64,000 nucleotides of DNA from CBDHFQ01 sp965262565 (GTDB lineage: Bacteria > Bacteroidota > Bacteroidia > J057). The translations under genes and the position numbers were made by a program. Within the stretch, counting starts at the first letter, position 1; each line of letters begins with the position of its first letter. A model generated the notes under the pieces. That model was not told the origin of the DNA, did no database searches, and saw only the letters and a list, made by a program, of their open reading frames with translations. The DNA is taken from assembly GCA_965262565.1 (NCBI GenBank), contig CBDHFQ010000033.1:310001-374000 (forward strand), written 5' to 3'. Positions 50,124 to 58,772 of this stretch are shown piece by piece.

Positions 50124-51374
50124 ATGAAAAAAAAATTACACATCAAGTATTTATTTCTGACGTGTTTAGCGTTATTTAGTCTTCCAATTTCCCTTTTAGC
50201 CTATCATCCTGGAGCTCATTATACTTCTAAAGATACCGGAAAAGATGAAGAAGAAGATAAAGCTGGCCGTTTTATCGTGTTACCTATCATTACTTTTTCT
50301 CCTGAAACAAGTCTGCGGCTAGGAGCCATAGGGATTTACTTTTTCCGTTTCCAACATTCTGCACCTGGTACCAGATTATCCCGGATAAGTTTTCCGGTCA
50401 GTTATACGATAAGAAACCAGATTCGAATCAGGACTTCCTATGAAGTGGCTTTTGATGAGAACAAGCATGTGATGACAGGACAAATTTCCTGGTCCAGTTT
50501 TCCTTTGTTTTTCTATGGAATTGGGCCCAATACGGATTTTGTGGATGAAGAATTGATAGAGGAGGAATATACCACTGAAACCGGACTATTTGAATACAAC
50601 TATTTTTACAACTTTAAAGGCAATTTTTTTATAGGTGGGCGGTATTTCTTTGCCAATAGTAGATTAACCGAAATAGAGGATATTCGAATTGATGAAGATA
50701 ACCCCAATATTCCTCCTACGTTTCCCCAACTGAGTCCTGATGTGCCGCCCGTGATACCTGGTGAAAATGGTGGGACCACTTCTGGATTTGGATTGACCAT
50801 GAGATATGATAGAAGAGAAAATATCTTTAATCCTACAAAGGGGCCATTTTTAGAAGGAAGCTTGTCTACCTTTCAGTCATTTTTAGGGAGTGATTTTACT
50901 TATACCAAATTACGAGTAGACGCTCGACATTATAAAACGGTAAGTAATCAGCGATTTGTAGTTGCCTTTCAGACTTTGTTAGAGCGAAACTTTAATGTCC
51001 CTTCTTATGAGTATACCGCTTTATTAGGTGGAGATGAAATTATGCGAGGTCATTTCGAGGGAAGATTTAGAGATAATGTACTATTAGCTTCTCAAGTAGA
51101 GTTGAGGGTTCCCTTAGGTCGTGATACCTGGTTGAATACGACGGGAAAGGATTATAAATTAAAAGAAACGTTCGGATTGGTATTTTTTGTGGGGGCTGGA
51201 GATGTATCCAACACTTTAGGAAATTGGAGTTTTAGTAACATTAAGAAATCAGGAGGCATTGGCTTAAGGTGGATGGCGGATGAAGATGAAAGTATAAATA
51301 TTCGGTTGGATTTAGCCTATGGATCCCAACGTCCAGGTTTTTTATCTAAATATTGGGGAGGCGTTTTAACTTAA
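50124..51374 (+). CDS. Omp85/BamA-like outer-membrane beta-barrel protein
   Basis: The 416-residue protein has a signal peptide (KYLFLTCLALFSLPISLLA) and then a predicted 16-strand-type barrel without recognisable POTRA repeats. Features of the Omp85 surface-antigen barrel include FGLTMRYDRRENIFNPTKGP, alternating strands such as FVVAFQTLLERNF and the late RLDLAYGSQRPG strand. An acidic insert (DEDNPNIPPTFPQL, about 190-215) probably forms an external loop. It may be a small patatin-free surface antigen of this class; its role is unknown. A kinase-like gene starts 31 bases downstream on the same strand. Confidence 0.75.
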   Translation: MKKKLHIKYLFLTCLALFSLPISLLAYHPGAHYTSKDTGKDEEEDKAGRFIVLPIITFSPETSLRLGAIGIYFFRFQHSAPGTRLSRISFPVSYTIRNQIRIRTSYEVAFDENKHVMTGQISWSSFPLFFYGIGPNTDFVDEELIEEEYTTETGLFEYNYFYNFKGNFFIGGRYFFANSRLTEIEDIRIDEDNPNIPPTFPQLSPDVPPVIPGENGGTTSGFGLTMRYDRRENIFNPTKGPFLEGSLSTFQSFLGSDFTYTKLRVDARHYKTVSNQRFVVAFQTLLERNFNVPSYEYTALLGGDEIMRGHFEGRFRDNVLLASQVELRVPLGRDTWLNTTGKDYKLKETFGLVFFVGAGDVSNTLGNWSFSNIKKSGGIGLRWMADEDESINIRLDLAYGSQRPGFLSKYWGGVLT

Positions 51375-51405
51375 TCGAAAAGAGAGATGCATATAAGAAT
51401 ATAAC

Positions 51406-51855
51406 ATGGAAGGCATCATCTTTACTGGAATTCAGGCAAGCGGTAAGTCTACTTTTTACAAGGAGTACTTTTTTACTACCCATGTGAGAATAAGTTTGGA
51501 TCTTTTGAATACCAGAAATAAAGAGCAGAAGTTCCTGGGAACATGCTTTGAATTGCATCAAAGAGTAGTGATTGATAACACAAATCCTACGGTTGTGGAG
51601 AGAAAAAAGTATATCGATTTATTTCGAAAACATAAGTATAAGATTGTCAGCTATTATTTTCGTACCAATGTGCAAGATGCTCTCCGTAGAAATAAAGGGC
51701 GAGTAGGAAAATTACGTATACCAGATAAAGGGATTTGGGCCACTTTTCGAAAACTGGAAACACCTGAATGGGAAGAAGGATTCGACGAAATGTACGAAAT
51801 TAAGATCACAGCCAACTCCTTTTCTATGATAGAATATCCTCCCAGATCCTCTTGA
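51406..51855 (+). CDS. Small P-loop kinase-like protein (T4 polynucleotide kinase-like fold)
   Basis: The 149-residue protein has a Walker A motif at the N-terminus (FTGIQASGKSTFYKEYF) and a Walker-B-like or substrate segment VVIDNTNPTVVERKKYIDLF typical of polynucleotide-kinase-like and zeta-like P-loop proteins. The lid region is basic (NVQDALRRNKGRVGKLRIPD). It is near the minimum length for the fold. It may phosphorylate a nucleic acid or small molecule. It is probably co-transcribed with the barrel gene 31 bases upstream, although no functional link is evident. Confidence 0.75.
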   Translation: MEGIIFTGIQASGKSTFYKEYFFTTHVRISLDLLNTRNKEQKFLGTCFELHQRVVIDNTNPTVVERKKYIDLFRKHKYKIVSYYFRTNVQDALRRNKGRVGKLRIPDKGIWATFRKLETPEWEEGFDEMYEIKITANSFSMIEYPPRSS

Positions 51856-52381
51856 CAGATGAAGTATATATGATAAAAGTCTGGGAGAAATGGCCTCGCC
51901 TTAGCGTGTGATATAGGGTGCTATGTAACTATTCGGTCCAGTGTAGGATATGAAAATAGTTTGTAGGCATGTAAATTTTCTCATATTGTTACAATTTTTC
52001 GGAAAGAAAGCTCGGTGAAAGAAGGAGTGGGTAATTTTTGATTTTGAGATGGTTGTGAAAAAATATTACATGATACTATATGGTCATTATATTTTTTCAG
52101 AATTATATTCCTGTCGTATAATTAAAAATTTTAATTTGTGGGATTTAATTATATCTAATTTTGAATTGATTTTTAGTTGTTATTTGTCAATTAGAGCTTT
52201 TATAAATAGCTGCTGAACAGTATATTATTAAGTTCATTGTAGGAATATTCAGCACTAATATAAATGGAGTAAATAAAATACAATATGAGAAGTAACGTTA
52301 TATAGTAGCATTTGAATGTAAAGTCTTTTGTTAACAAATTTTACTTTAATCTGGATTATCGCTCTGTAATATTACTTTCAC
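51856..52381. other. AT-rich intergenic region, nothing identified
   Basis: These 526 bases precede the large secreted metallopeptidase gene and must contain its promoter. I found no open frame, no strong hairpin and no clear TAnnTTTG element with a -33 partner. Confidence 0.45.
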
Positions 52382-54892
52382 ATGAACTCCATTGTTATAC
52401 TCCGACTACGGTTAATACTTGCTCTTTGCTTTTTGGGTAGCTTAACTACTTCCTATGCGCAACAATTGATTCCCGTATTTGAAGGGAAAACTCTGGCGCA
52501 AGGTTCCCGAGAACTTATTCAATATGGGAATATTCAAGATGAAGTAAAATCATTCATTGAAGCTCATGCTGACAGGTTAAATTCCTCGTTTCGAGCTTAC
52601 GATTTATTTGACTTTTCGGCGGATCATCTATACCAATATGTAAATACCCCATCCGATTCCATTATATTTTTCCTCAAACTTGGGGATATTTATGGGATGA
52701 GGGTAGTTCTTTTTCCTGATGAACTTAGAGGAGACAACATATCGGAGAGAATTATATCTCTTTCTGGTGAAGAAAAGGTACAGGAACATGAAACAATTAC
52801 ATATAGGGGATACATAGACGAAGAACGAGGAGGCGATGTGCGTTTGACTATTAATGGCCATTTTCTTCAGGGCTATATTACTTTAGATGGAAAAAAAGTA
52901 TTCATCGAAAATGTAGATCATCTTTTAGGTGAAGCTCCCGCCACTCAATTTATCACTTATAGCGAAGACGAGGTGATAGCTGAAGGGCCATTGGCTTGTG
53001 AAATTGTGTCTGAAACTGATGATCATACTAAACAATTCAGTGAGCAGGGAGTAGCAGAAGCTTGTGAAGGGGTATTTGAGGTGGAAATCGCTATTGCAGC
53101 CACTTATTCACTTTATCAATCCTTTAATAATGACCAGAATGCGGTGAGAAATCACATTCTGAGTACTATCAATAGCTCTCAGGGAGACTATGATCGTTTC
53201 AAGGTAAAATTCAAGATAGTAGAGCTGGTTATTTTCACTTTTCCCAATCAGGGGCCATTTGCCAATACAGACGGAAATGTGGAAGCTTCATTAAATTCGC
53301 TTACCTCATGGGGCCCGAGCGGATTTTCCCAACGCCATGATGTAGGCATGTGTTTTCTGGACGGGCCTGGTTCAGGAACGATAGGGATTGCCTATTTAAG
53401 TGCTATTTGTACCAGCAATCGATATAATGTAGTGGACAGACTGAGTTCAGCAGGAGCCAATAGAACACTTGTTTCCCACGAGTTAGGGCATAATTTTGCT
53501 GCTCAGCATGTAAATGGCACTAATATCATGCGGCCTAGCCTTATAGTTACCCAAAGTTGGGCTCAAAGTTCTATCAATGCCATAGAAAATCACATTGCCA
53601 GCAGAACATGTTTATCCTGTGTAGATGAAGACACCCCAGGAGACCCCGATCCGCCTACAGATCCTGAACCACCGGTCGTTTTGCGTACTCCAGATACCCC
53701 TGAAAACTGTAACCCAGGCCTTGGATATGCATATTATGAAGGAAATTGGCGCATTATTCCCGATGTTAATTTGTTAACACCTGTAAAAGAGGGAATCACA
53801 GAAAATATTGATTTAAATTTAAGAAATCGGAACACAGATTATGGATTTGTATTCGAAGGATTTATAGAGGTTCCTACGGATGGGATTTACCGGTTTTACG
53901 CCTCTTCCAGCGATGGCTCTAAAGTGTTTATCGGCGATGAGTTAGTCGTAGATAATGATGGATTGCACTTTATTCAGGAGCGATCAGGTACCATAGGATT
54001 GAAAAGAGGCAAACACGCGATAAAAATACCCTTTTTCTTTACAGACTTTTCGGAAGCGGGATTAGAAATATCTATAGAAGGCCCTGGCATTTCTAAAAGA
54101 CTGCTTCCCGGAGCTTGGCTATGTCAAAACAAAGAAATTGTTGGACCATCCAGCTGTGTTGCAGGAACTGAAACAATTGTGGATAATGAAAGTAGCGATT
54201 ACGCAGAAGCCGGATCATGGGGGACAGCCTACTATCGAATAGGGAGTTCAAGGTTTAGCTTTAGACATGATTTTGCCAGCGGGAAAGGACAAAAAATTGC
54301 ACGCTTCTATTCGGATGTACCTCAAGCGGGAAGATATCAAGTTTATATGTATTGGCCCAGATATCAATTCGCTTCTCCTAATGTACCTGTAATTATCAAC
54401 CATGAAGGAGGAACAGATACGCAATTTATTGATCAACAAAATGAGGGCTGGGAATGGAAATTTCTGGGTACTTACAACTTTGGAACAGGAGAAGAGACTT
54501 ATGTAGATATTCGGACTACTAATACTAATGATGCATGGGTGTTAGCGGACCAAGTTCGATTTATCTGCGCTAGCAGTGCTAGTACTAATCCATTATCATT
54601 TGCTCAAACGGATGCGAGTTTAGATGGACAAGATGCAATCCTTTCACTGTCTAGTATCTACCCTAATCCCGCTAGCGATGTCCTCTTCATAGATCAGGCC
54701 GGAAACTGGAAAGGAAACATTTTTTTCAGCTTGTTCGATGCAACAGGAAGAATAGTGAAACAGAAAATAGTGAATAAAGAACAGGAGAAGATGACCATAG
54801 AATGGTCCCTATCAGATCTTGGTGCAGGAATTTATCTATTGCAAATTGATCAGGATGGAGATGTCATAAATCATCGAGTTGTGATCAAATAG
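52382..54892 (+). CDS. Secreted metzincin metallopeptidase with PA14, golvesin-like and T9SS sorting domains
   Basis: The 836-residue protein has a signal peptide (about 1-26), a propeptide-like region to about 230, and a reprolysin-like catalytic domain with HELGHNFAAQH (366-376, three zinc histidines) and a Met-turn (NIM, 381-383). A proline-rich linker (about 418-440) leads to a PA14 domain (about 447-590, GFIEVPTDGIYRFYASSSDG), a golvesin C-terminal-like domain (about 595-735, ARFYSDVPQAGRYQVYMYWP) and a type IX sorting domain (about 755-836, SIYPNPASDVLFID and GIYLLQIDQDG). It should be exported by T9SS and act outside the cell, perhaps on host or prey proteins. It is transcribed alone. 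Confidence 0.9.
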   Translation: MNSIVILRLRLILALCFLGSLTTSYAQQLIPVFEGKTLAQGSRELIQYGNIQDEVKSFIEAHADRLNSSFRAYDLFDFSADHLYQYVNTPSDSIIFFLKLGDIYGMRVVLFPDELRGDNISERIISLSGEEKVQEHETITYRGYIDEERGGDVRLTINGHFLQGYITLDGKKVFIENVDHLLGEAPATQFITYSEDEVIAEGPLACEIVSETDDHTKQFSEQGVAEACEGVFEVEIAIAATYSLYQSFNNDQNAVRNHILSTINSSQGDYDRFKVKFKIVELVIFTFPNQGPFANTDGNVEASLNSLTSWGPSGFSQRHDVGMCFLDGPGSGTIGIAYLSAICTSNRYNVVDRLSSAGANRTLVSHELGHNFAAQHVNGTNIMRPSLIVTQSWAQSSINAIENHIASRTCLSCVDEDTPGDPDPPTDPEPPVVLRTPDTPENCNPGLGYAYYEGNWRIIPDVNLLTPVKEGITENIDLNLRNRNTDYGFVFEGFIEVPTDGIYRFYASSSDGSKVFIGDELVVDNDGLHFIQERSGTIGLKRGKHAIKIPFFFTDFSEAGLEISIEGPGISKRLLPGAWLCQNKEIVGPSSCVAGTETIVDNESSDYAEAGSWGTAYYRIGSSRFSFRHDFASGKGQKIARFYSDVPQAGRYQVYMYWPRYQFASPNVPVIINHEGGTDTQFIDQQNEGWEWKFLGTYNFGTGEETYVDIRTTNTNDAWVLADQVRFICASSASTNPLSFAQTDASLDGQDAILSLSSIYPNPASDVLFIDQAGNWKGNIFFSLFDATGRIVKQKIVNKEQEKMTIEWSLSDLGAGIYLLQIDQDGDVINHRVVIK

Positions 54893-54930
54893 TCAATAGC
54901 ATTGGCGGTGTTTAAGTTAAGCATGCAATA

Positions 54931-54963
54931 CACGCGTCAGAAATGATTCTGATGCGTGTTTGT
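54931..54963. terminator. Terminator hairpin between convergent genes
   Basis: CACGCGTCAGAA (54931-54942) and TTCTGATGCGTG (54947-54958) form a 12-base stem with one G-U pair and a 4-base loop. It lies 38 bases after the metallopeptidase stop and just before the stop of the leftward SRPBCC gene (54967). A short T-run follows on the plus strand. Confidence 0.7.
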
Positions 54964-54966
54964 GGT

Positions 54967-55392
54967 TTATGTTGCTTCTACATAGCGTTTAAAATTATCA
55001 AGAATAGCTTGCCATCCATTTTTTTGCATATCTATAGAATGATCCTCGTCAGCGTCAAAGACTTCTATTACCTTTATTACAGTATCTTCCTGAATAAATT
55101 CCACTTTGACTTTTCTATGATCTGGCATGGTATAAGTGATCAGCTCATGCTCAATAATTTGATCATAAGTACCTTCAAAATCAAATCCCATGCTACCGTC
55201 TTTGGCCTCCATTCTGTAAACGAATGTCCCTCCTTCGCTTAGATCATTTTCTGCTGTAGGTGTGTGCCAGTCTTCGGATGCCTGATTCCATTGGATAATA
55301 TGTTCTGGTGTAGTCCAACAGGTCCAGACGTGCTCTTTTGAGGCTTTGATATTGGTTTCTACTACGATATGTGAATTTTTCGTTTTTCCCAT
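54967..55392 (-). CDS. SRPBCC (AHSA1-like) family protein
   Basis: The 141-residue protein has the AHSA1/START-like pattern: IVVETNIKASKEHVWTCWTT, PEHIIQWNQASEDWHTPTAE, GGTFVYRMEAKDGSMGFDFE and a C-terminal helix (GWQAILDNFKRYVEA). These small proteins have a hydrophobic cavity and often unknown ligands. It is the last of five minus-strand genes (VOC, VOC, VOC, DinB, SRPBCC) that form a compact cluster. No membrane or signal segment is present, so it is cytoplasmic. Confidence 0.85.
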   Translation of the reverse strand: MGKTKNSHIVVETNIKASKEHVWTCWTTPEHIIQWNQASEDWHTPTAENDLSEGGTFVYRMEAKDGSMGFDFEGTYDQIIEHELITYTMPDHRKVKVEFIQEDTVIKVIEVFDADEDHSIDMQKNGWQAILDNFKRYVEAT

Positions 55393-55461
55393 ATGAAAAT
55401 TTTTTAGTTGATATTAATAATATCCTAATTAGTTTTACCAAATTTCAAGTTACAGTATGAT

Positions 55462-55992
55462 TTATTCGACTTTATCATTGCTCAGAAATAGGTCAATACG
55501 ACTTTTTTGTCTTAGGTGATGGCGAGCATGCATTTCTGCATACTGTAACCATTCAGTAGCGTTAAAATATCCATGTCCCGGATGTTTCGTTTTCCCACTT
55601 TCGCTACTTATCCCGATTCTTTGGCCTATGTTATTAATTACTTTTTTTAACTCCGATATTTTTTCTTTAATATCTTTTCTATCAATAGAATTAGCAGGAT
55701 CAACCAAATCTGTGGGACCTTTAAACCGTTTATCAGGAAATTTATTATTGCGAAACCATTCTTTCGCTTGTGCTGACATACTTTCTGAAGTGTAATTTTG
55801 GCTGGATAAGCACTGTTCTATTTGCTGAATATAAAAATTAGTCTCTTCAATGAGGTGATGATATACTTGAGCTAATGACCAGCTATCAGATTCGGGTTTC
55901 AGGAGCAATTGAGCATCTTCATATTGATCTAATTCCCTTATCCAGTAATTAAGGCTTTGATTAAATTGTTGAATAGATTCCTGCATTTTCAT
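55462..55992 (-). CDS. DinB-family protein
   Basis: The 176-residue protein has the DinB/YfiT four-helix pattern: a first helix with IQQFNQSLNYWIRELDQYED, the metal-ligand histidine region SWSLAQVYHHLIEETNFYIQ and a C-terminal ATEWLQYAEMHARHHLRQKS, whose His pair could complete a metal site. DinB-fold enzymes are metal-dependent transferases or hydrolases, often thiol-linked. Its start lies within the last 32 bases of the upstream VOC gene, so translation is coupled. The reaction is unknown. Confidence 0.82.
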   Translation of the reverse strand: MKMQESIQQFNQSLNYWIRELDQYEDAQLLLKPESDSWSLAQVYHHLIEETNFYIQQIEQCLSSQNYTSESMSAQAKEWFRNNKFPDKRFKGPTDLVDPANSIDRKDIKEKISELKKVINNIGQRIGISSESGKTKHPGHGYFNATEWLQYAEMHARHHLRQKSRIDLFLSNDKVE

Positions 55993-56359
55993 CTATTTCG
56001 AATAAGCCAAAAGTATTGTAATCTAAGTCTACAAAATAACCTTGCCAGCATCTTCCTGGTACAGCAAATTTGGGAAGTGCAACCTGACCGTTATGGTCGA
56101 GGATCAATTTTTCTGTCAGATCAAAATCTTCTACTTGTATAGAACAGGTGAAAGCATTAGTTCCACATTCTGGGGGAGGAACTTTGAACGAACGTTTTAG
56201 AAGCCCTCCATGAATACCAGGGGTTGATATTCTGTAGTATTCTATAGGTAATTGATTTTCTTTCGTAAAGGCCCAACCAAAAACATTGTGGTAAAATGCC
56301 ATATCTCTTTCGGGATTAGAGGATTGAATTTCAAAATAAGCGATGCTATTCATCATCAT
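55961..56359 (-). CDS. VOC-family protein (glyoxalase-like)
   Basis: The 132-residue protein is a single VOC (vicinal oxygen chelate) unit with paired beta-alpha-beta halves: SIAYFEIQSSNPERDMAFYH then NVFGWAFTKE, and CSIQVEDFDLTEKLILDHNG followed by RCWQGYFVDLDYNTFGLFEI. The family uses metal chelation to catalyse diverse reactions or binds drugs without catalysis. Three ATGs open the frame (MMMNS), so the true start may be 56353. It ends inside the DinB gene and starts 9 bases after the next VOC gene's stop. Confidence 0.83.
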   Translation of the reverse strand: MMMNSIAYFEIQSSNPERDMAFYHNVFGWAFTKENQLPIEYYRISTPGIHGGLLKRSFKVPPPECGTNAFTCSIQVEDFDLTEKLILDHNGQVALPKFAVPGRCWQGYFVDLDYNTFGLFEIDENAGIYSTI

Positions 56360-56368
56360 TTTAAGGGA

Positions 56369-56758
56369 TTAATTATTTGGCATATATGGCTGTATCATAC
56401 TTAACTGATTTCCTTCAGTATCCCGAAAACCTACATACATACCTATATTCGGTATTTCATGAGGCTTTCCCAAAACAATACCGCCATGAGCAATTACCTT
56501 TTCCATAGAATTATCTATGTTTCCCACACCTATAACGATGGTTGGGTGTGAGTTTTCGGGATGTTTGACAAATAGGCCTCCATTGATAGCTCCTTCAGGA
56601 GCACCGGCTTTTACTGTAGAATCGGCAGTAGTTACAAGTATGTAATTATTCATTTTGGGACCTAATTCCTGAGTCTTCCATCCAAAAACAGATTGATAAA
56701 ACTTTTTGGCTCTTTCTGCCTCTTCATAAGGCAATTCGAAATGTACAACTGGATTCAT
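56369..56758 (-). CDS. VOC-family protein (glyoxalase-like)
   Basis: The 129-residue protein starts NPVVHFELPYEEAERAKKFY, followed by QSVFGWKTQELGPKMNNYIL and the closing NIGMYVGFRDTEGNQLSMIQ, the usual VOC second half with a D-x-x-G-N motif. It is about 30-40% similar by eye to its neighbour at 55961, so the two may be duplicates. It lies 21 bases after the upstream PhnB-like gene's stop and 9 bases before the next VOC gene. Confidence 0.85.
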   Translation of the reverse strand: MNPVVHFELPYEEAERAKKFYQSVFGWKTQELGPKMNNYILVTTADSTVKAGAPEGAINGGLFVKHPENSHPTIVIGVGNIDNSMEKVIAHGGIVLGKPHEIPNIGMYVGFRDTEGNQLSMIQPYMPNN

Positions 56759-56779
56759 AATGTATTTTATTCATATATA

Positions 56780-57238
56780 TTATGATTGAAAAGCTTTCTC
56801 AAATTCACTTACAATCATCTTTTGCATAGGCATCATCACTTCTATTACTTTTTGGGTTTGTTCTGTACTTCCTATCCTCATCATTTCCATAAATCGTTTG
56901 GGAACAATTTGCCACGATAAGCCATATTTATCCTTGCACCAACCACAACTGCTTTCCTGTCCTCCATCTTTGGTAAGTTGTTCCCATAAATAATCCACTT
57001 CCTCCTGATCTTCACACAGTACAAAAAGAGAAGTAGCTTCTGTGAAATGATATGTTGGGCCACCATTTAACGCTATGAATTGTATTCCTTCTAATTCAAA
57101 TTCAGTGATTATGTCAGAGCTCGAAATAATCCTGGCGTTCTTAAAAAGCGAACAGTAAAACTCAGCTGCTTCTTTGGCTTGATGATCATACCATAAATAG
57201 GGGGTAATTTTTTGAGTGATCATATTTGACATAGTCAA
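56780..57238 (-). CDS. PhnB-like VOC-family protein
   Basis: The 152-residue protein matches the PhnB/3-demethylubiquinone-methyltransferase-like VOC group: ITPYLWYDHQAKEAAEFYCS, FELEGIQFIALNGGPTYHFT, ATSLFVLCEDQEEVDYLWEQ, CGWCKDKYGLSWQIVPKRFM. No methyltransferase domain is present, and enzymatic activity is unproven for the group. It is the first gene of the five-gene cluster. Several ATGs are clustered at the start (MTMSNM), so the precise start may be a few codons later. Confidence 0.85.
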   Translation of the reverse strand: MTMSNMITQKITPYLWYDHQAKEAAEFYCSLFKNARIISSSDIITEFELEGIQFIALNGGPTYHFTEATSLFVLCEDQEEVDYLWEQLTKDGGQESSCGWCKDKYGLSWQIVPKRFMEMMRIGSTEQTQKVIEVMMPMQKMIVSEFEKAFQS

Positions 57239-57521
57239 TCTCTATTTATGATCAATTTGGAGATATATAAGGATGTTATCATTAGGCAAATGCGGCTTTT
57301 TTGTAGGTAGAATCCGACAATAGATAAAAAATGGAGATGATTATTATCATGCTGGTAGATGTTAGAGCGGGTTTTAAATGCTAAAGGGTCACCATATTCA
57401 GGTGATAAGGAGAAAAGTATATACATTAAATAGAATGAACTTTAATGAAAAATCATGTAATTTCCGATCAATTACTCTTCAATTTAATAAGGTAGAAAGT
57501 TATTAACGGACGAATTACGCT

Positions 57522-58319
57522 ATGATCATGTTATTTCAGCGCTACTTTCCTTATGTGTTATTGGCTATCTTACTTATAAGTAGTCGTATTGAAGTCTTGT
57601 CTCAACAAGAAAATGAGTCTGCTGGCTGGAAGCCGCTTTTTAATGGAAAAAATCTTGAGGGATGGGTCGTAAAAATAAATGGGTTTGAATTGGGGGAGAA
57701 TTATGCCAACACTTTTCGGGTAACAGATGGAATTTTGCAAGTGAATTATGATGACTATGAGCGCTATGATCAAAAATATGGGGCGCTTATTTATGAGGAG
57801 CCCTTTTCTAATTATAGACTCAGGGTAGAATATCGTTTTGTGGGAGATACGGCTACTGGGGCTCCTAATTGGGGATTTAAAGATAGTGGTATTCAGTATC
57901 ACGGACAATCGCCAGCGTCATTGACCAAAAACCAATCTTTTCCCGTATGTCTTGAATTTAATTTACATGGAGGTAATGGGGAAGGAGAACGGCCTACAGG
58001 AGAAATTTGTACCATAGGGACGAAAGTCCAATTGAATGGTCTCCCTAATGAATCTTTTTGTACTCCTCCTACACTTTCTCGTACCTTTCATGATGATCAA
58101 TGGATTATGGCTGAAATTGAAGTAAAAGGAGATAGTGTTGGTCATTGGGTCAATGGGGAAAGGGTCTTAGTCTTTTCGCATCCTCAATATGATCGAGCGC
58201 ATGAATTGGGGAAAAAGTTTATAGAAAAAGGGAATGCTTCCTTAAGATCAGGGTATATTTCTCTTCAGTCTAATAGTCATCCTATAGAGTTCAGGAAGAT
58301 TGAGATAAAAGTATATTAG
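57522..58319 (+). CDS. Secreted DUF1080 protein (glycoside hydrolase-like)
   Basis: The 265-residue protein has a signal peptide (about 1-27, YVLLAILLISSRIEVLSQ) and one DUF1080 domain: GWKPLFNGKNLEGWVVKING, SNYRLRVEYRFVGDTATGAP, an expanded middle with GIQYHGQSPASLTKNQSFPV and CLEFNLHGGNGEGERPTG, and the closing SGYISLQSNSHPIEFRKIEI. It is longer than the paralogue at 3281 and differs in the central loop, which often carries substrate specificity. It is monocistronic. Confidence 0.87.
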   Translation: MIMLFQRYFPYVLLAILLISSRIEVLSQQENESAGWKPLFNGKNLEGWVVKINGFELGENYANTFRVTDGILQVNYDDYERYDQKYGALIYEEPFSNYRLRVEYRFVGDTATGAPNWGFKDSGIQYHGQSPASLTKNQSFPVCLEFNLHGGNGEGERPTGEICTIGTKVQLNGLPNESFCTPPTLSRTFHDDQWIMAEIEVKGDSVGHWVNGERVLVFSHPQYDRAHELGKKFIEKGNASLRSGYISLQSNSHPIEFRKIEIKVY

Positions 58320-58421
58320 CCTCTCTATTCAGAAAAATGTCCCTTAGAATCGGATAATGTTAATATAAAAAGAAGATAATCCAGATAGAATTATCCTCCC
58401 TATATGATTGTCAGTATATGT

Positions 58422-58742
58422 TTACATTCCGTCTCCTAATACTTTTGCTTTCACCCCGTTTAAGGGGGAAGTTAATCTTAATTGGCATGAAAGGCGGCTA
58501 TGGTCGGTTAAGTTAGGAAGACTATCCAGCATAAATTCTTCATCTTCATCGGGATCTTCCAGAGAATCAAAGCCCTCCAGCACTGTAATATGACAAGTTC
58601 CGCATCCTGCCATTCCTCCACAGATAGCAGGAACATCAAATTTTTCCGCTGTTAATACTTCCATCAAATTTCCGCTGGGATTCTCCTCGATTTCCAGCTC
58701 TCTAACATCCCCATTTCTATCTTCAACCGTAATTTTAATCAT
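58422..58742 (-). CDS. [2Fe-2S] ferredoxin
   Basis: The 106-residue protein is a plant/adrenodoxin-type ferredoxin. The cluster motif is C-x5-C-x2-C in AICGGMAGCGTCHITVLEGF, with the fourth cysteine in RLSCQLRLTS. The acidic segment DPDEDEEFMLD matches adrenodoxin-like partners of reductases. The next gene upstream on the same strand (58773) is a type-2 ferredoxin-NADP reductase, so electrons probably pass NADPH, reductase, ferredoxin. The reductase ends 30 bases before this start. Confidence 0.9.
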   Translation of the reverse strand: MIKITVEDRNGDVRELEIEENPSGNLMEVLTAEKFDVPAICGGMAGCGTCHITVLEGFDSLEDPDEDEEFMLDSLPNLTDHSRLSCQLRLTSPLNGVKAKVLGDGM

Positions 58743-58772
58743 AATTCATTTACTAAGGTAAATCTTGCTTTA

